Source of the DNA: Cyclobacteriaceae bacterium
GTDB taxonomy: Bacteria; Bacteroidota; Bacteroidia; Cytophagales; Cyclobacteriaceae
Assembly (NCBI GenBank): GCA_019638235.1
Contig: JAHBUE010000001.1
Location: forward strand, 1,226,492 to 1,290,491
DNA length: 64,000 nt
Direction: 5' to 3'
The notes beneath the pieces were generated by a model that saw only the letters and a program-made list of their open reading frames with translations, was not told the DNA's origin and searched no databases. How positions within the stretch are numbered: the stretch's first letter is position 1; each line of letters starts with the position of its first letter. A program made the position numbers and the translations under genes. This document shows positions 18,786-28,818 of the stretch, in pieces.

Positions 18786-19607
18786 ATGAACCGCAAGCAA
18801 CTTGTTGAAGAAATCAAAAAGAAACAATCCTACCTGTGCGTTGGGTTGGATACCGACATCAATAAAATACCGAAATACCTGAAGGGCGAAACAGACCCGG
18901 TGTTTGAATTCAACAAACAGATTATTGACGCCACACATAAGTATTGTGTGGCATACAAACCAAACATTGCATTTTATGAGGCGCTCGGCCCGAAAGGGTG
19001 GGAGAGTTTACAAAAAACATTAGATTATATTCCGAAAGAGTGCTTCACCATTGCTGATGCTAAGCGTGGAGATATTGGTAACACGTCTTCATTATATGCG
19101 CGCGCTTTTTTTGAAAACATGAATTTCGATTCGGTTACGGTTGCGCCATACATGGGCGAAGATTCCGTTAAGCCGTTTTTGCAATTCAAAGATAAATGGG
19201 TCATTCTGTTGGCGCACACCTCAAACCCTGGCAGTGCCGATTTTCAATTAACAGAGTCGAAAGTAACAGACCGGAGGTTGTATGAAGAAGTTATACTGAA
19301 AGCCAAAACATGGTCAACACCCGACCAGCTTATGTTTGTGGTGGGCGCTACGCAGGCCGATAAGATGAAGCATATACGCGAACTTGCTCCCGAGCATTTC
19401 TTTTTGGTGCCGGGCATCGGTGCGCAAGGGGGCGACCTGCAAATGGTTTCAACAAACGGCATGAATAACGAGTGCGGCCTTCTCGTGAATTCTGCCCGTG
19501 CCATTATCTACGCTTCTTCCGGAAAAGATTTTGCAGAAGCGGCAGCGAAAGAGGCTAAGTCTGTGCAGGAGCAAATGAGCCGGTTGCTGGAAACATTAAT
19601 CAAATGA
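18786..19607 (+). CDS. pyrF: Orotidine 5'-phosphate decarboxylase
   Basis: A 273-residue OMP decarboxylase, the last step of UMP synthesis. The family signature is at TIADAKRGDIGNT (88-100), with the catalytic Asp91-Lys93-Asp96 array. Asp22 in the VGLDTD segment and the late GIGAQGGD phosphate-binding loop are also visible. The length fits the longer (type 2) PyrF group. The gene starts 6 bp after a terminator T-tract; no clear promoter was seen in that short gap. Confidence 0.95.
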   Translation: MNRKQLVEEIKKKQSYLCVGLDTDINKIPKYLKGETDPVFEFNKQIIDATHKYCVAYKPNIAFYEALGPKGWESLQKTLDYIPKECFTIADAKRGDIGNTSSLYARAFFENMNFDSVTVAPYMGEDSVKPFLQFKDKWVILLAHTSNPGSADFQLTESKVTDRRLYEEVILKAKTWSTPDQLMFVVGATQADKMKHIRELAPEHFFLVPGIGAQGGDLQMVSTNGMNNECGLLVNSARAIIYASSGKDFAEAAAKEAKSVQEQMSRLLETLIK

Positions 19608-19659
19608 ATAGGCTTCATTTTTTCACATAAAGAAATTGAGAAAAATTGAGGTGCTTTCA

Positions 19660-19701
19660 CTTTGCGGCCTTTGCGTGGCATTTGGCTTTGCGAGCTTTGC
19701 G
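19660..19701. repeat. Four CTTTGCG units, intergenic
   Basis: CTTTGCG occurs at 19660, 19669, 19686 and 19695 (spacings 9, 17 and 9) in the gap between pyrF and the DUF2851 gene. Repeats of this kind are common between genes in Bacteroidota. No function is assigned. Confidence 0.55.
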
Positions 19702-19729
19702 TGAGAATTTCTTGTAGTAAAAATAGTTT

Positions 19730-21007
19730 ATGACCGAATCCTTTCTTCATTACCTCTGGCAGTTCCAGTATTTTGATAAAAAGGAATTGCAAACCGATTC
19801 GGGCGAACCGGTTCAGGTTCTTCATCCGGGTATTCGCAATACCCATGCCGGCCCCGATTTCAGTGATGCAAAAATCAGGATTGGTTCTATTGAATGGCGC
19901 GGAAGTGTGGAGATTCATATCGCGGCTTCGGGCTGGACAGACCACCGGCATGACAACGATGCAGCTTATGAAAAAGTAGTGCTGCATGTTGTGTGGGAAA
20001 ACGATAAGCCGATAGTTCGCAGTGACGGTTCGTCTATGTCAACACTCGAATTGAAAAATCGTGTTGACCCTCTGTTATGGAATAAATTCAAAAAACTTCT
20101 TACCTGCCCCGATTCCATTCCTTGTGCTTCATCGTGGGGGCGAGTGAACGATATTGTAAAACTTTCCATGCTTGATAAAACGCTTGCGCAGCGTCTTGAA
20201 GCAAAGGCCGGTGTTGTACTTTCTATGTTGGAAAAAAATCGCAGCGATTGGGAAGAAACCGCTTACCAGTTGCTCGGCAAAAATTTTGGTTTCAAAGTGA
20301 ATGCCGATTCTTTTCTAAGATTAACTGAAACGATTCCGTTTAATATTATACGAAAGCACATAAACAACACCATTCAGGTTGAAGCGCTGTTGTTTGGTCA
20401 GGCTGGCTTTTTAGATAAAACTAATGTAGATGAATACTCCGGCCTGTTGATGCGCGAATATGCCTTACTCGGAAAGAAATATAATCTTGAAAGCAAACAA
20501 CTTCATCAATCGCAGTGGCGCTTTTTGCGCTTGCGCCCGGCAAATTTTCCGGGTGTGCGCTTGGCGCAGTTTGCTGCACTGTTAATAAAGAACGGAAGCA
20601 TTTTTTCTTCTATTATAGAAACCGTTTCGTATGATGAACTGTACGCGCGATTCGCGGTAACGCAATCGGCTTACTGGCAAACGCATTATAGGTTTGGCAA
20701 ACAGGCCGAACAGGTTCCTTCTATCGGTAAAAACAGTATTCAAAATCTTATTATCAACACCGCCATACCGTTGCTGGTAGCGTATGGCATACGTCAGGAC
20801 GACCAGCGTTATATGGAGCGTGCCCTCGATTGGTTGCAACACCTTCCGGCAGAGAAGAATACCATTACCCGTCAATGGTCTGAATTAGGCTATAACGTTA
20901 AAACGGCATTCGACTCGCAGGCGCTCATCGAACTCTACAATAATTTTTGTTTGAAAAGAAGGTGCTTAGATTGTACTATTGGAACTTCACTGATTAAACC
21001 CGCATGA
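19730..21007 (+). CDS. DUF2851 family protein
   Basis: A 425-residue cytoplasmic protein of the Bacteroidota/Chlorobi family DUF2851. The conserved N-terminal block is visible: LHPGIRNTHAGPDFSDAKI (about 29-47), WRGSVEIH, and a DHRHDNDAAYEKVVLHVVW segment (about 71-89) that could bind metal. Four Cys residues at the extreme C-terminus (about 408-417, CLKRRCLDCTIG) could form a metal site. Its stop overlaps the start of the next gene (ATGA), so the two are coupled. Function unknown. Confidence 0.82.
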   Translation: MTESFLHYLWQFQYFDKKELQTDSGEPVQVLHPGIRNTHAGPDFSDAKIRIGSIEWRGSVEIHIAASGWTDHRHDNDAAYEKVVLHVVWENDKPIVRSDGSSMSTLELKNRVDPLLWNKFKKLLTCPDSIPCASSWGRVNDIVKLSMLDKTLAQRLEAKAGVVLSMLEKNRSDWEETAYQLLGKNFGFKVNADSFLRLTETIPFNIIRKHINNTIQVEALLFGQAGFLDKTNVDEYSGLLMREYALLGKKYNLESKQLHQSQWRFLRLRPANFPGVRLAQFAALLIKNGSIFSSIIETVSYDELYARFAVTQSAYWQTHYRFGKQAEQVPSIGKNSIQNLIINTAIPLLVAYGIRQDDQRYMERALDWLQHLPAEKNTITRQWSELGYNVKTAFDSQALIELYNNFCLKRRCLDCTIGTSLIKPA

Positions 21008-22260
21008 TTTTTTCTGCCAGTATTAACATAATCATAATTTTTCTGCTTGCATACGCATGGCTGAAGCGTTTTCCTGAAAATGGCAAGTGGCTATACTGGA
21101 TTTCGTTAACACTGAAACTCGCATCAGGGCTTTTATTAGGATATGTGTATAGCACTTATTATACAGACAGCGACACCTTTAGTTTTTTTAAAGAGAGCTT
21201 GCGAATAGCGCAGATAGCCGAAACCAATTGGCAGCGTTATCTTCATTACCTTTGGTCTGAAAAGGAGCCCGCGTTCTCAGGCGAAAACCGTACACTGTTT
21301 TTCATGAAATTAGTAAGCGTGTTTACGCTTATCACACAAGGTAATTACTGGATAACCTCGCTTTACTTTTCGTTTTTTTCTTTTGCTGCGTGCTGGTGGT
21401 TGGTTTCTGTTGTCAGCAAGTATTTTCATGCCGTTCGTTTTCAGGCTATGGTAGCCTTTTTGTTTTTTCCTTCCTGTATTTTCTGGAGTGCAGGTATTAT
21501 AAAAGAGAGTACGGCCATAGCCATGTTGTGCGTACTCATTGGTGTGTTTGTTGGTTTCTGGAACGGAGAGCGGTTTACCTGGATAAAAGTAGTGCTTATA
21601 CTGGTGGCAACCTGGGTTTTGTGGAGCCTGAAATACTATTATGCAGCCGTATTTTTTCCGGTGGCACTATCCGCTTTGCTTACGCGCTGGTTTGTACGCG
21701 AGCGTATGCGCATTTCGTCTGTAACGGCCTATCGCGAGTTTGTGTTGCTGATGGTATTGCTGTTGATGTTTGTGTTTGTTGTTACGTTTGTGCATCCAAA
21801 CTTTTATCCGCAGCGCATGGTTGAAGTGGTCGTAGAAAACTATGAGGCTTTCCGCGACAAATCTGACCCGGATAAAATGGTACACTTCAATAACCTCAAG
21901 CCGGAGTTGGGAAGTTTGGTGCGTCATTCTCCCTGGGCGTTGGTGTCAGGATTGTTCCGCCCGTTTATCTGGGAAGCTACTAATGTTTTTTCGTTGTTTG
22001 TAAGTATTGAAAACTTTGTGTTGCTGGTGCTTACTGTTTTTTCAGTACGGCATTTTCGTACTATAACAAATTCGCCTCATCGCTTGCTCATCTTTGCCAT
22101 GATAGTGTACTGCGCAGCACTCTGTATTTTCCTTACACTATCTGCCCCCAACTTCGGTACGTATGTTCGTTACCGGATTGGTTTTCTGCCGTTGTTTGTT
22201 ATGCTGGTTACATTGAAACTTCCGCTTGAGCGGTGGTTTGGTAAATTATTTCGGTTATAA
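21004..22260 (+). CDS. Polytopic membrane protein, possibly glycosyltransferase- or polymerase-like
   Basis: A 418-residue protein with about ten predicted membrane segments and basic loops. A loop with SDTFSFFKESLRIAQ (about 57-71) follows the second helix and resembles the first periplasmic loop of C-type membrane glycosyltransferases or EpsG-like polymerases, but no catalytic motif is certain. It is translationally coupled (ATGA overlap) to the DUF2851 gene upstream. The following 300 bp contain only repeats. Function not recognised. Confidence 0.6.
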   Translation: MIFSASINIIIIFLLAYAWLKRFPENGKWLYWISLTLKLASGLLLGYVYSTYYTDSDTFSFFKESLRIAQIAETNWQRYLHYLWSEKEPAFSGENRTLFFMKLVSVFTLITQGNYWITSLYFSFFSFAACWWLVSVVSKYFHAVRFQAMVAFLFFPSCIFWSAGIIKESTAIAMLCVLIGVFVGFWNGERFTWIKVVLILVATWVLWSLKYYYAAVFFPVALSALLTRWFVRERMRISSVTAYREFVLLMVLLLMFVFVVTFVHPNFYPQRMVEVVVENYEAFRDKSDPDKMVHFNNLKPELGSLVRHSPWALVSGLFRPFIWEATNVFSLFVSIENFVLLVLTVFSVRHFRTITNSPHRLLIFAMIVYCAALCIFLTLSAPNFGTYVRYRIGFLPLFVMLVTLKLPLERWFGKLFRL

Positions 22261-22572
22261 AAAAGTAGGCAATAGACAGCAGGCAATATGTTTCTGTTTG
22301 CCTTATTTGCCAACTGCCAATTCAGCCTTTAGCCAGACCGAGTTTGTGATTTATTCTTTGTATTCGATGGATTAGTGAAACGAAGCGGATAAGTCCCGGA
22401 GGGACGTGCTTATGGTAAAATCTAACAGCATAGCGGCAGTAGGCAGTATGCAGGAATGTATCTGGAAACAACTGCCTACTGATAACTGCCTACTGCCGAC
22501 TTCTTTATGAATCACACTACCTTTCAGTAAAATGGAGTCAGATAAGAACTAAACAATGACCCCATTAATAGG
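22261..22572. other. 312-bp gap without a gene
   Basis: No credible coding frame was seen. The gap holds a GTCCC-GGA-GGGAC hairpin near 22393 and two inverted CAGTAGGCAGT-type repeats (22434-22498), with related GGCAA/CAACTGCC words near 22266-22325. It lies between two convergent genes. Confidence 0.6.
22434..22498. repeat. Inverted CGGCAGTAGGCAGT repeat
   Basis: CGGCAGTAGGCAGT (22434-22447) is repeated in inverted orientation as ACTGCCTACTGCCG (22485-22498). A third ACTGCCTACTG copy lies between them at about 22470. It resembles the short dispersed repeats common in Bacteroidota intergenic regions. Confidence 0.6.
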
Positions 22573-24141
22573 TTACTTCGCGTAAGCCACTGAACGCATT
22601 TCGCGGATTACCGTAACCTTAATCTGGCCGGGGTATTGCATATCGCGTTCAATCTTTTGCGAAATATCAAAACTCAACTGGCTGGCGCGGTCGTCTGTAA
22701 CTTTTTCGGCATCAAGAATTACCCGCAATTCGCGGCCGGCCTGTATGGCATAACATTTCTCCACACCTTCAAAACTTGTGGCTAATTCTTCCAGCTCGCG
22801 CAAGCGCTTGATGTACTGTTCCATTACTTCGCGTCTTGCACCGGGGCGGGCTCCACTCAGGGCATCGCACGCCTGCACAATAGGCGAAATCGGGCCGGTC
22901 ATTTCAATTTCATCGTGGTGTGCGCCAATGGCGTTGCACACGGCCGGATGTTCCTTGTATTTCTGCGCCAACTCCATACCGGCAATGGCGTGTGGCTTTT
23001 CCAATTCTTCCGGCCACACTTTACCAATATCGTGTAATAAGCCTGCGCGTTTGGCTTGCTTCACGTTCAGGCCAAGTTCTGCCGCCATAATAGCGCATAG
23101 GTTGGCCACTTCGCGCGAGTGTTGCAACAGGTTTTGCCCGTATGACGAACGGAAGCGCATACGGCCTACCATTTTTACCAGTTCGGGGTGCAGGCCGTGA
23201 ATACCCAAATCAATTACCGTGCGCTCGCCAATCTCTACAATTTCATCTTCAATGTTCTTGGATGTTTTGGCAACAATCTCTTCAATACGTGCCGGGTGAA
23301 TGCGGCCGTCCTGCACTAAGCGGTGCAGCGACAAGCGGGCAATCTCTCTTCGCACGGGGTCAAAACCTGATATGATGATAGCCTCTGGTGTATCGTCAAC
23401 AATAATTTCAACACCGGTTGCGGCTTCTAATGCGCGGATGTTTCTTCCTTCGCGCCCGATAATCTTTCCTTTAATGTCATCGCTTTCAATATTGAAAACA
23501 GACACGCAGTTTTCAATGGCGTGTTCGGTGGCGGTACGCTGTATGGTTTCTAATACAATCTTTTTTGCTTCCTTGGTAGCCGTAAGTTTGGCCTGCTCCA
23601 TAATATCTTTTATGTATGATGAGGCGCGGGTTTGTGCTTCATCTTTCAGCGATGCCACAAGTTGTTCGCGTGCTTCTTCGGCCGTTACCTTCGAGATGTT
23701 TTCTAAGATTTCAACTTTCTGCTGGTTAAAGCGGTCGAGTTCTTCCTTACGTTTCTTAACCAACTCTAACTGATGCGCAAGATTTTGTTGCGTTTCTGTC
23801 AGGTCAGATTCTTTGCGTTTCACTTGCTCCAGTTCGCGGTTAACCTGCTGTTCGCGTTGTTTTATTTTTTGCTCGTTCGAGATGATTTGGTTTTTCTTGC
23901 GGTTGGCCTCTTCCTCAAACTCCGACCGCATTTTGAGGATTTTTTCTTTGGCTTCAAGCACCTTATCCTTCTTCAGGTTTTCGGCAGCAATCTCAGCTTC
24001 TTTCAGCACTAAGCCTGCCCTGGCTTCAATTTCTTTTTGCCTGCGCTTGTATTTGCGTTTGTAAAGTAGCGTGCCAAATCCAATCCCGATAAGGATGACG
24101 CCAACGATGCTGGCCGAGGTTATTACTATAATGTCAGACAT
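22573..24141 (-). CDS. rny: Ribonuclease Y
   Basis: A 522-residue membrane-anchored endoribonuclease that starts mRNA decay. An N-terminal helix (about 5-27) is followed by a long coiled coil (about 35-200), a KH RNA-binding domain containing [11 protein letters not shown] (about 230-240) and an HD hydrolase domain with LLHDIGK (about 350-356) and the downstream His-rich GAHHDEIEM metal motif. The length is normal for the family. It is last in the minus-strand run pheT, coiled-coil gene, zapA, rny, an order common in Bacteroidota. Confidence 0.95.
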   Translation of the reverse strand: MSDIIVITSASIVGVILIGIGFGTLLYKRKYKRRQKEIEARAGLVLKEAEIAAENLKKDKVLEAKEKILKMRSEFEEEANRKKNQIISNEQKIKQREQQVNRELEQVKRKESDLTETQQNLAHQLELVKKRKEELDRFNQQKVEILENISKVTAEEAREQLVASLKDEAQTRASSYIKDIMEQAKLTATKEAKKIVLETIQRTATEHAIENCVSVFNIESDDIKGKIIGREGRNIRALEAATGVEIIVDDTPEAIIISGFDPVRREIARLSLHRLVQDGRIHPARIEEIVAKTSKNIEDEIVEIGERTVIDLGIHGLHPELVKMVGRMRFRSSYGQNLLQHSREVANLCAIMAAELGLNVKQAKRAGLLHDIGKVWPEELEKPHAIAGMELAQKYKEHPAVCNAIGAHHDEIEMTGPISPIVQACDALSGARPGARREVMEQYIKRLRELEELATSFEGVEKCYAIQAGRELRVILDAEKVTDDRASQLSFDISQKIERDMQYPGQIKVTVIREMRSVAYAK

Positions 24142-24207
24142 ACTGGGTATCGTTTAAGTTACCAATACCCGGAAGGATAAACGTTGTGCTAAAATTTTGA
24201 AGCTGCT

Positions 24208-24495
24208 TTAAAGAATGGACTGCGAAACGAGGTAATTCAACTGATTTACTTTTTCAAAAACGGTCTGGTCAATTTCCTGGTGGCTTTCCTCTGTTTTCAT
24301 TTTTTCAACAAGGCAATCAAAAGCTACCATGGACAGTAAATCTTGTTTATCGTCAATTCCGAATTGTTCTCTGTAAGATTTTAGTTTTTCATTAATCAGC
24401 CGGCTTGCGCTTCTCACGCGCTCTTCTTCATGAGCTTTTACCTTCATGGGATATTCGCGGTCGGCTATTTTGATTCGTATAGATAATTCCTCCAT
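24208..24495 (-). CDS. zapA: Cell division protein ZapA
   Basis: A 95-residue ZapA homologue, which binds and bundles FtsZ at the division ring. The N-terminal strand region (SIRIKIADREYPMKV) and the long C-terminal helix (after RSASRLINEKL) fit the family. It lies between the coiled-coil gene and rny in the same orientation. Confidence 0.85.
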   Translation of the reverse strand: MEELSIRIKIADREYPMKVKAHEEERVRSASRLINEKLKSYREQFGIDDKQDLLSMVAFDCLVEKMKTEESHQEIDQTVFEKVNQLNYLVSQSIL

Positions 24496-24516
24496 CTAAC
24501 TTTGCTTACAGTTGTA

Positions 24517-24813
24517 CTATCGGCTTAAATGTGCGATACACTTATCAATTTCCTGTATATAGTCGTCAACTTTTCTTTTCAGCTCCGAAACACTTCTGTC
24601 TTCCGGGTTAATACTATCCACAATTTTAGAGATTTTAATTTGATTTTTAAAATGATGCAGTTGCTCATCGCGGCTGTGGAGGTCCGTTCTAAGTTCCTGG
24701 TTATCAGCTTTTAATGATTTGATTTCGTCTTTCAGTTTTTTATGCTCATTTACGAGCACCAAAATTTTTCGTTCCAGACCGTTGAGGTTGGTTTTTAACA
24801 GTTCCTGGTTCAT
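24517..24813 (-). CDS. Small coiled-coil protein, ZapB-like position
   Basis: A protein of about 98 residues (start at 24813, MNQELLKTN; the longer frame to 24837 adds eight residues). It is almost entirely coiled coil from about 10 to 60 (LVNEHKKLKDEIKSLKADNQ), with a short charged tail. It lies 21 bp before zapA and after pheT, where Bacteroidota often encode a ZapB-like division protein. The job is inferred from position and fold only. Confidence 0.7.
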   Translation of the reverse strand: MNQELLKTNLNGLERKILVLVNEHKKLKDEIKSLKADNQELRTDLHSRDEQLHHFKNQIKISKIVDSINPEDRSVSELKRKVDDYIQEIDKCIAHLSR

Positions 24814-24881
24814 GTAAAATGGTTTACTGGTTTCCAATCCGGCAGGCGTTTTTGACCTGCTCGCATCGGTCTGTTTATTTT

Positions 24882-27296
24882 TTATTTTCTGATAACGGCT
24901 CCCAACTTCTGCTCAAAAGCATCCATAAGGCGCTGCATGGTTGTTTCAATCTCCTCGTCCGTAAGGGTTTTAGCGTCATCCTGCAAGGTAAAACCTAAGG
25001 CATAGGCTTTTTTTCCTTCCGGAATTTTCTCTCCCTCATACACATCAAAGGTAATGATTTCCCTGATGAGTTGTTTTTCGGTTGCGTGTACCAGCTTCTG
25101 CACCTCTTCAAAACTCACACTCCGGTTAAGTACGAGCGACAAATCTCTGCGCACTTCCGGAAACCTGGGCACTTCTTTAACTACTAACTTAGGGGTTGCC
25201 TGCCTGAAAAGCAAATCGGTATCGAGTTCGGCATAAAATACTTCCTGCTTCAGCCCAAAATGGCGTTGAAGCGTGGCTTTTACCTTGCCATATTTGCCTA
25301 TTATTTGGTTGCCCCGCACAAGCTGAACGCCATAATCGAACAGCGGGTCGGTAACAGTTACCTGCTTTACATCCTGCCAACCGGCTTTTAACAGCAGTTG
25401 GTGAATGGATTGCCCCATATCATAAAAAGAAACGGGAGTGGTTTTTCGCTGCCAGTTTTCGGTTTCTAAGTTGCCGCTTATGTAAAGCGCCAGGCTCTCT
25501 TCTTCCTTATATTCTCCGTTAAGGCGGTAATAGATTTTCCCGAACTCATATAGTTTCAGGTCTTTTTGCCTGCGGTTGATGTTGTGGGCGCACACCTCAA
25601 GGCCGGTAAACAACATGGTTTGCCGTAAAATGCCCTGTTCTTCGCTTAATTTGTTCAGCATTTCAACCGGCTCACCGGTAAAATTCAAATTATGCTTTTG
25701 CTGATAGGCCAGGTTGGTGAGGGAGTTTGTCCAGATTTCGTAAAAACCATTGCTCACCAACAGTTGTCCCAGGGTATTTTTGAATTTATTAATGTCCTTT
25801 TCAGGGAATTCGGCAATGAAATCGGATTGGGCGAATGCGCTTAGCTCAACATTGTCGAAACCATAAATGCGCAGCACCTCTTCAATTACATCGGCTTCCT
25901 GAACAACATCTACGCGGTAAGGCGGTACGGAAACCGTAAACTGATTTTCCTGCGAGTCGATAATTTCTATATCCAGCCGACTGAGTATGGCGGTTACATC
26001 GTTGCGTGGAATGACCTTCCCGATAAGGCGGTTTATATTTTTATCCTTAACCAATATGGTTCGGTTTTCAATTTTTGTTGGATAGATGTCGGTGATGTCG
26101 GAAGAGATTTCTCCGCCAGCCAATTCTTTTATCAGCAATGCGGCACGCTTCAAGGCGTACACCGTCAGGTTAGGGTCGGTGCCGCGTTCAAACCTGAAAG
26201 AGGCATCGGTTTTTAATCCATGATGCAAGGACGTTTTGCGTACATAGTCTGGTGAGAAGTACGCGCTCTCTAAAAACACGTTTTTGGTGTTTTCGGTAAT
26301 ACCGGATTTTATCCCCCCGAAAACCCCTGCGATACACATACCTTCTTCTGCATTACAAATCATCAGGTCGGTAGCCTGGAGTTTGCGTTCTTTATTATCA
26401 AGCGTAACAAAGGGTGTGTTTTGCGGTAGTGTTTTAACGATTACTTTTTTACCCGTTACCTGGTCGGCATCGAAAGCGTGTAACGGTTGGCCTGTTTCGT
26501 GCAATACAAAGTTGGTAATGTCAACAATGTTGTTGATAGGCGTAATGCCAATTGCCAGCAAGCGGTTCTTTAACCAGTCGGGCGATTCTTTAATGGTTAC
26601 ACCGGTAAGCGTAACCCCCGAATAGCGCGGACAGGCTTCTGTATTTTCAACTTCTATCGCTACTGCAAAGTTTTTATTGTCGGGTTTAAAGGCGTCCACT
26701 GCCGGCCACTTTACATCGCGGTTGCAAACGGCTTTTATGTCGCGAGCTACGCCAAGGTGCGAGGCGGCATCGGCACGGTTTGGGGTAAGCCCTATTTCAA
26801 GGGTATAGTCGGATTCGATATTGAAATATTCGGAAGCGGGTGTACCGTTGGGCAGTTGCGTATTCAGCACCATAATGCCAGCGTGACTTTCGCCCAGCCC
26901 GATTTCATCTTCGGCACAAATCATCCCTTCGGATTGCTCGCCCCGGATTTTGGTAGATTTAATTGTAAAAGGTTCGCCTTTTGTTGGGTAAAGCGTAGTG
27001 CCCGGAACGGCCACTACCACTTTTTGGCCGGCCGCTACATTGGCGGCTCCGCACACAACCGGAAGTATTGTGCCAGAACCCACATCAACGGTAGTAACGG
27101 AGAGCTTGTCGGCATTGGGATGTTTGGCGCAGGTTAACACCTCGCCAATTACCAGGCCGGCCAGCCCGCCTTTTACGGTTGAAAAGTGTTCAACATGCTC
27201 AACTTCAAGCCCGGTGGAGGTTAATACCTTACCGATTTCTTCGGCCGATTCGGGTATATCAATGTATTGTTTAAGCCAGTTGTAGGAAATGGTCAT
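24882..27296 (-). CDS. pheT: Phenylalanine--tRNA ligase beta subunit
   Basis: An 804-residue PheT. The N-terminal tRNA-binding domain (about 40-150) contains VCGAANVAAGQKV, followed by the B3/B4 and B5 domains, a catalytic-like core and a complete C-terminal ferredoxin-fold anticodon-binding domain (about 705-803, beginning VPRFPEVRRDLSLV). The length is normal. The alpha subunit pheS is not in the window. A TATTTTTG -7 element lies on the minus strand at 27318-27325, just upstream, but no -33 was found at normal spacing. Confidence 0.95.
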   Translation of the reverse strand: MTISYNWLKQYIDIPESAEEIGKVLTSTGLEVEHVEHFSTVKGGLAGLVIGEVLTCAKHPNADKLSVTTVDVGSGTILPVVCGAANVAAGQKVVVAVPGTTLYPTKGEPFTIKSTKIRGEQSEGMICAEDEIGLGESHAGIMVLNTQLPNGTPASEYFNIESDYTLEIGLTPNRADAASHLGVARDIKAVCNRDVKWPAVDAFKPDNKNFAVAIEVENTEACPRYSGVTLTGVTIKESPDWLKNRLLAIGITPINNIVDITNFVLHETGQPLHAFDADQVTGKKVIVKTLPQNTPFVTLDNKERKLQATDLMICNAEEGMCIAGVFGGIKSGITENTKNVFLESAYFSPDYVRKTSLHHGLKTDASFRFERGTDPNLTVYALKRAALLIKELAGGEISSDITDIYPTKIENRTILVKDKNINRLIGKVIPRNDVTAILSRLDIEIIDSQENQFTVSVPPYRVDVVQEADVIEEVLRIYGFDNVELSAFAQSDFIAEFPEKDINKFKNTLGQLLVSNGFYEIWTNSLTNLAYQQKHNLNFTGEPVEMLNKLSEEQGILRQTMLFTGLEVCAHNINRRQKDLKLYEFGKIYYRLNGEYKEEESLALYISGNLETENWQRKTTPVSFYDMGQSIHQLLLKAGWQDVKQVTVTDPLFDYGVQLVRGNQIIGKYGKVKATLQRHFGLKQEVFYAELDTDLLFRQATPKLVVKEVPRFPEVRRDLSLVLNRSVSFEEVQKLVHATEKQLIREIITFDVYEGEKIPEGKKAYALGFTLQDDAKTLTDEEIETTMQRLMDAFEQKLGAVIRK

Positions 27297-27466
27297 GTAT
27301 GCAGGTGCTTATCCGGGCAAAAATAAGGAAATCAGTGAAAAAACTTCATAGCCGGTGCATTCCCGTTAACATTGGTTCGTGTACGCGCAACCGCTCTCAG
27401 GGCTGTCTTTTATAACATTTCGCGGTTCCGGTCAGCGCTCACTTTTTTACCTAAAAAAATTACCTG

Positions 27467-27500
27467 CGACATACTTTGGCGTAGGGGCACAATAGTTTTG
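27467..27500 (+). promoter_or_regulatory. WYL-box promoter of the first AAA ATPase gene
   Basis: Box CGACA-TACTT-TGGCG (27467-27481), 11 bp, then the -7 element TAGTTTTG (27493-27500). The start codon lies 26 bases beyond. There is no TTTG 17-19 bp before the -7 element; the box sits where -33 should be. The same layout precedes four other transcription units in the island. Confidence 0.8.
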
Positions 27501-27526
27501 TTTCGATAACAAGAAATAAAAGAAGT

Positions 27527-28666
27527 ATGCAAACAAATAATCTACTAACCGGCAGCGCAGGCGATAGCCCTTTCAGGCTTGACAATACAGCGAATAAAAC
27601 CTCGCTTTCAGATCTCTTTTTTGAAAAACACGGTTCATACTTAAATAAGTTTACATTATTTACTGCCCATTTTAACTCAATCCCCAACTTTATACAAGAA
27701 ATTGAAATTGATTGTGAACGGGCTACTCGTTGGTTTTCTGGAAATTATAAGTCGGAAATTAAGGACTTGTATTACGAGAAGGGATATTCTCGTAAAAGAA
27801 AAGAAATGCTGCTGGAGAATGTCTTCTATTTTCTGTATGAAGATTTGATCATTAACTTCGATGTAGCCTGTTCTGTTGTTTATTTTCTCTTTCGAAAAAC
27901 AGAACCCTCTAAAGTCGAAGCCATTTCAAGTGCAATCCGTAAGTTCAGAGAAAGAAAACAACGAAAGAAACCTGAAATATCATTGCTTATAAATGGCCGT
28001 AATGGAATTAAAACAAATTCAATGGATATTACAAGGCCAAAATTGAGCATTGATGATAACTACAATGATGACTTCAAGGAAATTCATCACACGATTTTAA
28101 AAAGGCTTTCCCGAAAAAACGATAAAGGCTTAGTTCTGCTTCATGGAAAACCAGGTACCGGCAAAACCTCATACATCCGATATTTAATTGCTTCTTTAAA
28201 AAAAGACGTGATTTTCTTACCGCCAAACATGGCAAGCGCCATAACAAACCCTGACCTTATTTCAATTCTTGTTGATAATCCGAATTCAGTTTTTGTGATT
28301 GAAGATGCCGAAAACATAATTATTGACAGAGAGAAAAATGAAAACTCACCGGTTTCAGCGTTGTTAAATATTGCTGACGGATTATTAGCCGACTGTTTGA
28401 ATATCCAGGTAATTTGTTCATTCAATACCGACATTTCTAAAATTGATAGCGCGTTGATGAGAAAAGGAAGACTGATAGCCAAGTATGAATTTAAAGAGTT
28501 GGAAATTGAAAAAGCTCAACAGTTGTCAAATAAACTTGGTTTTAACACGCATATTCATGAACCAATGACCTTAGCTTCGATTTACAACCAGGAAGAAAAG
28601 AATTTTCAACAAAACGAAAAAAGAAAGCCAGTAGGGTTTCATGTGAATAGTTTAATCGAAAACTGA
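27527..28666 (+). CDS. BCS1-like AAA+ ATPase, copy 1
   Basis: A 379-residue AAA+ protein. The N-terminal 170 residues are unrecognised and helical. The ATPase core has Walker A GKPGTGKT (207-214), Walker B VFVIEDAE (255-262), sensor 1 around Asn300 (CSFNTD) and an arginine finger in MRKGRL (about 311-316). The nearest type is the BCS1/proteasome-like clade. A paralogue lies at 32947-34005; the cores are alike but the N-termini are not. It is alone behind a WYL-box promoter. It is AT-richer than the core genes around the island, consistent with transfer. The target is unknown. Confidence 0.82.
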   Translation: MQTNNLLTGSAGDSPFRLDNTANKTSLSDLFFEKHGSYLNKFTLFTAHFNSIPNFIQEIEIDCERATRWFSGNYKSEIKDLYYEKGYSRKRKEMLLENVFYFLYEDLIINFDVACSVVYFLFRKTEPSKVEAISSAIRKFRERKQRKKPEISLLINGRNGIKTNSMDITRPKLSIDDNYNDDFKEIHHTILKRLSRKNDKGLVLLHGKPGTGKTSYIRYLIASLKKDVIFLPPNMASAITNPDLISILVDNPNSVFVIEDAENIIIDREKNENSPVSALLNIADGLLADCLNIQVICSFNTDISKIDSALMRKGRLIAKYEFKELEIEKAQQLSNKLGFNTHIHEPMTLASIYNQEEKNFQQNEKRKPVGFHVNSLIEN

Positions 28667-28683
28667 GAAAGGAAAAATCACAA

Positions 28684-28717
28684 CGACATACTTTGGCGTG
28701 ATCAACTAACACTTTTG
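28684..28717 (+). promoter_or_regulatory. WYL-box promoter before the RhuM genes
   Basis: Box CGACA-TACTT-TGGCG (28684-28698), 11 bp, then CACTTTTG (28710-28717), one base off TAnnTTTG. The box is identical to those at 27467 and 31435. The first start codon is 101 bases beyond, an unusually long leader that contains a 7-bp hairpin (28723-28746). Confidence 0.7.
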
Positions 28718-28818
28718 TAATCAACCATACCTCCATTTATATGGTTTCGACTTCGTATATTGAGGTGATAGAAATAAATTAGTAAATTCACGTTTCTTTA
28801 AATGATGTAATTTAAGTC

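Noticed and set aside
22261..22572. Possible tRNA or small RNA in the gap
   Set aside because: The hairpins are repeat-type; no cloverleaf or known RNA motif was seen.
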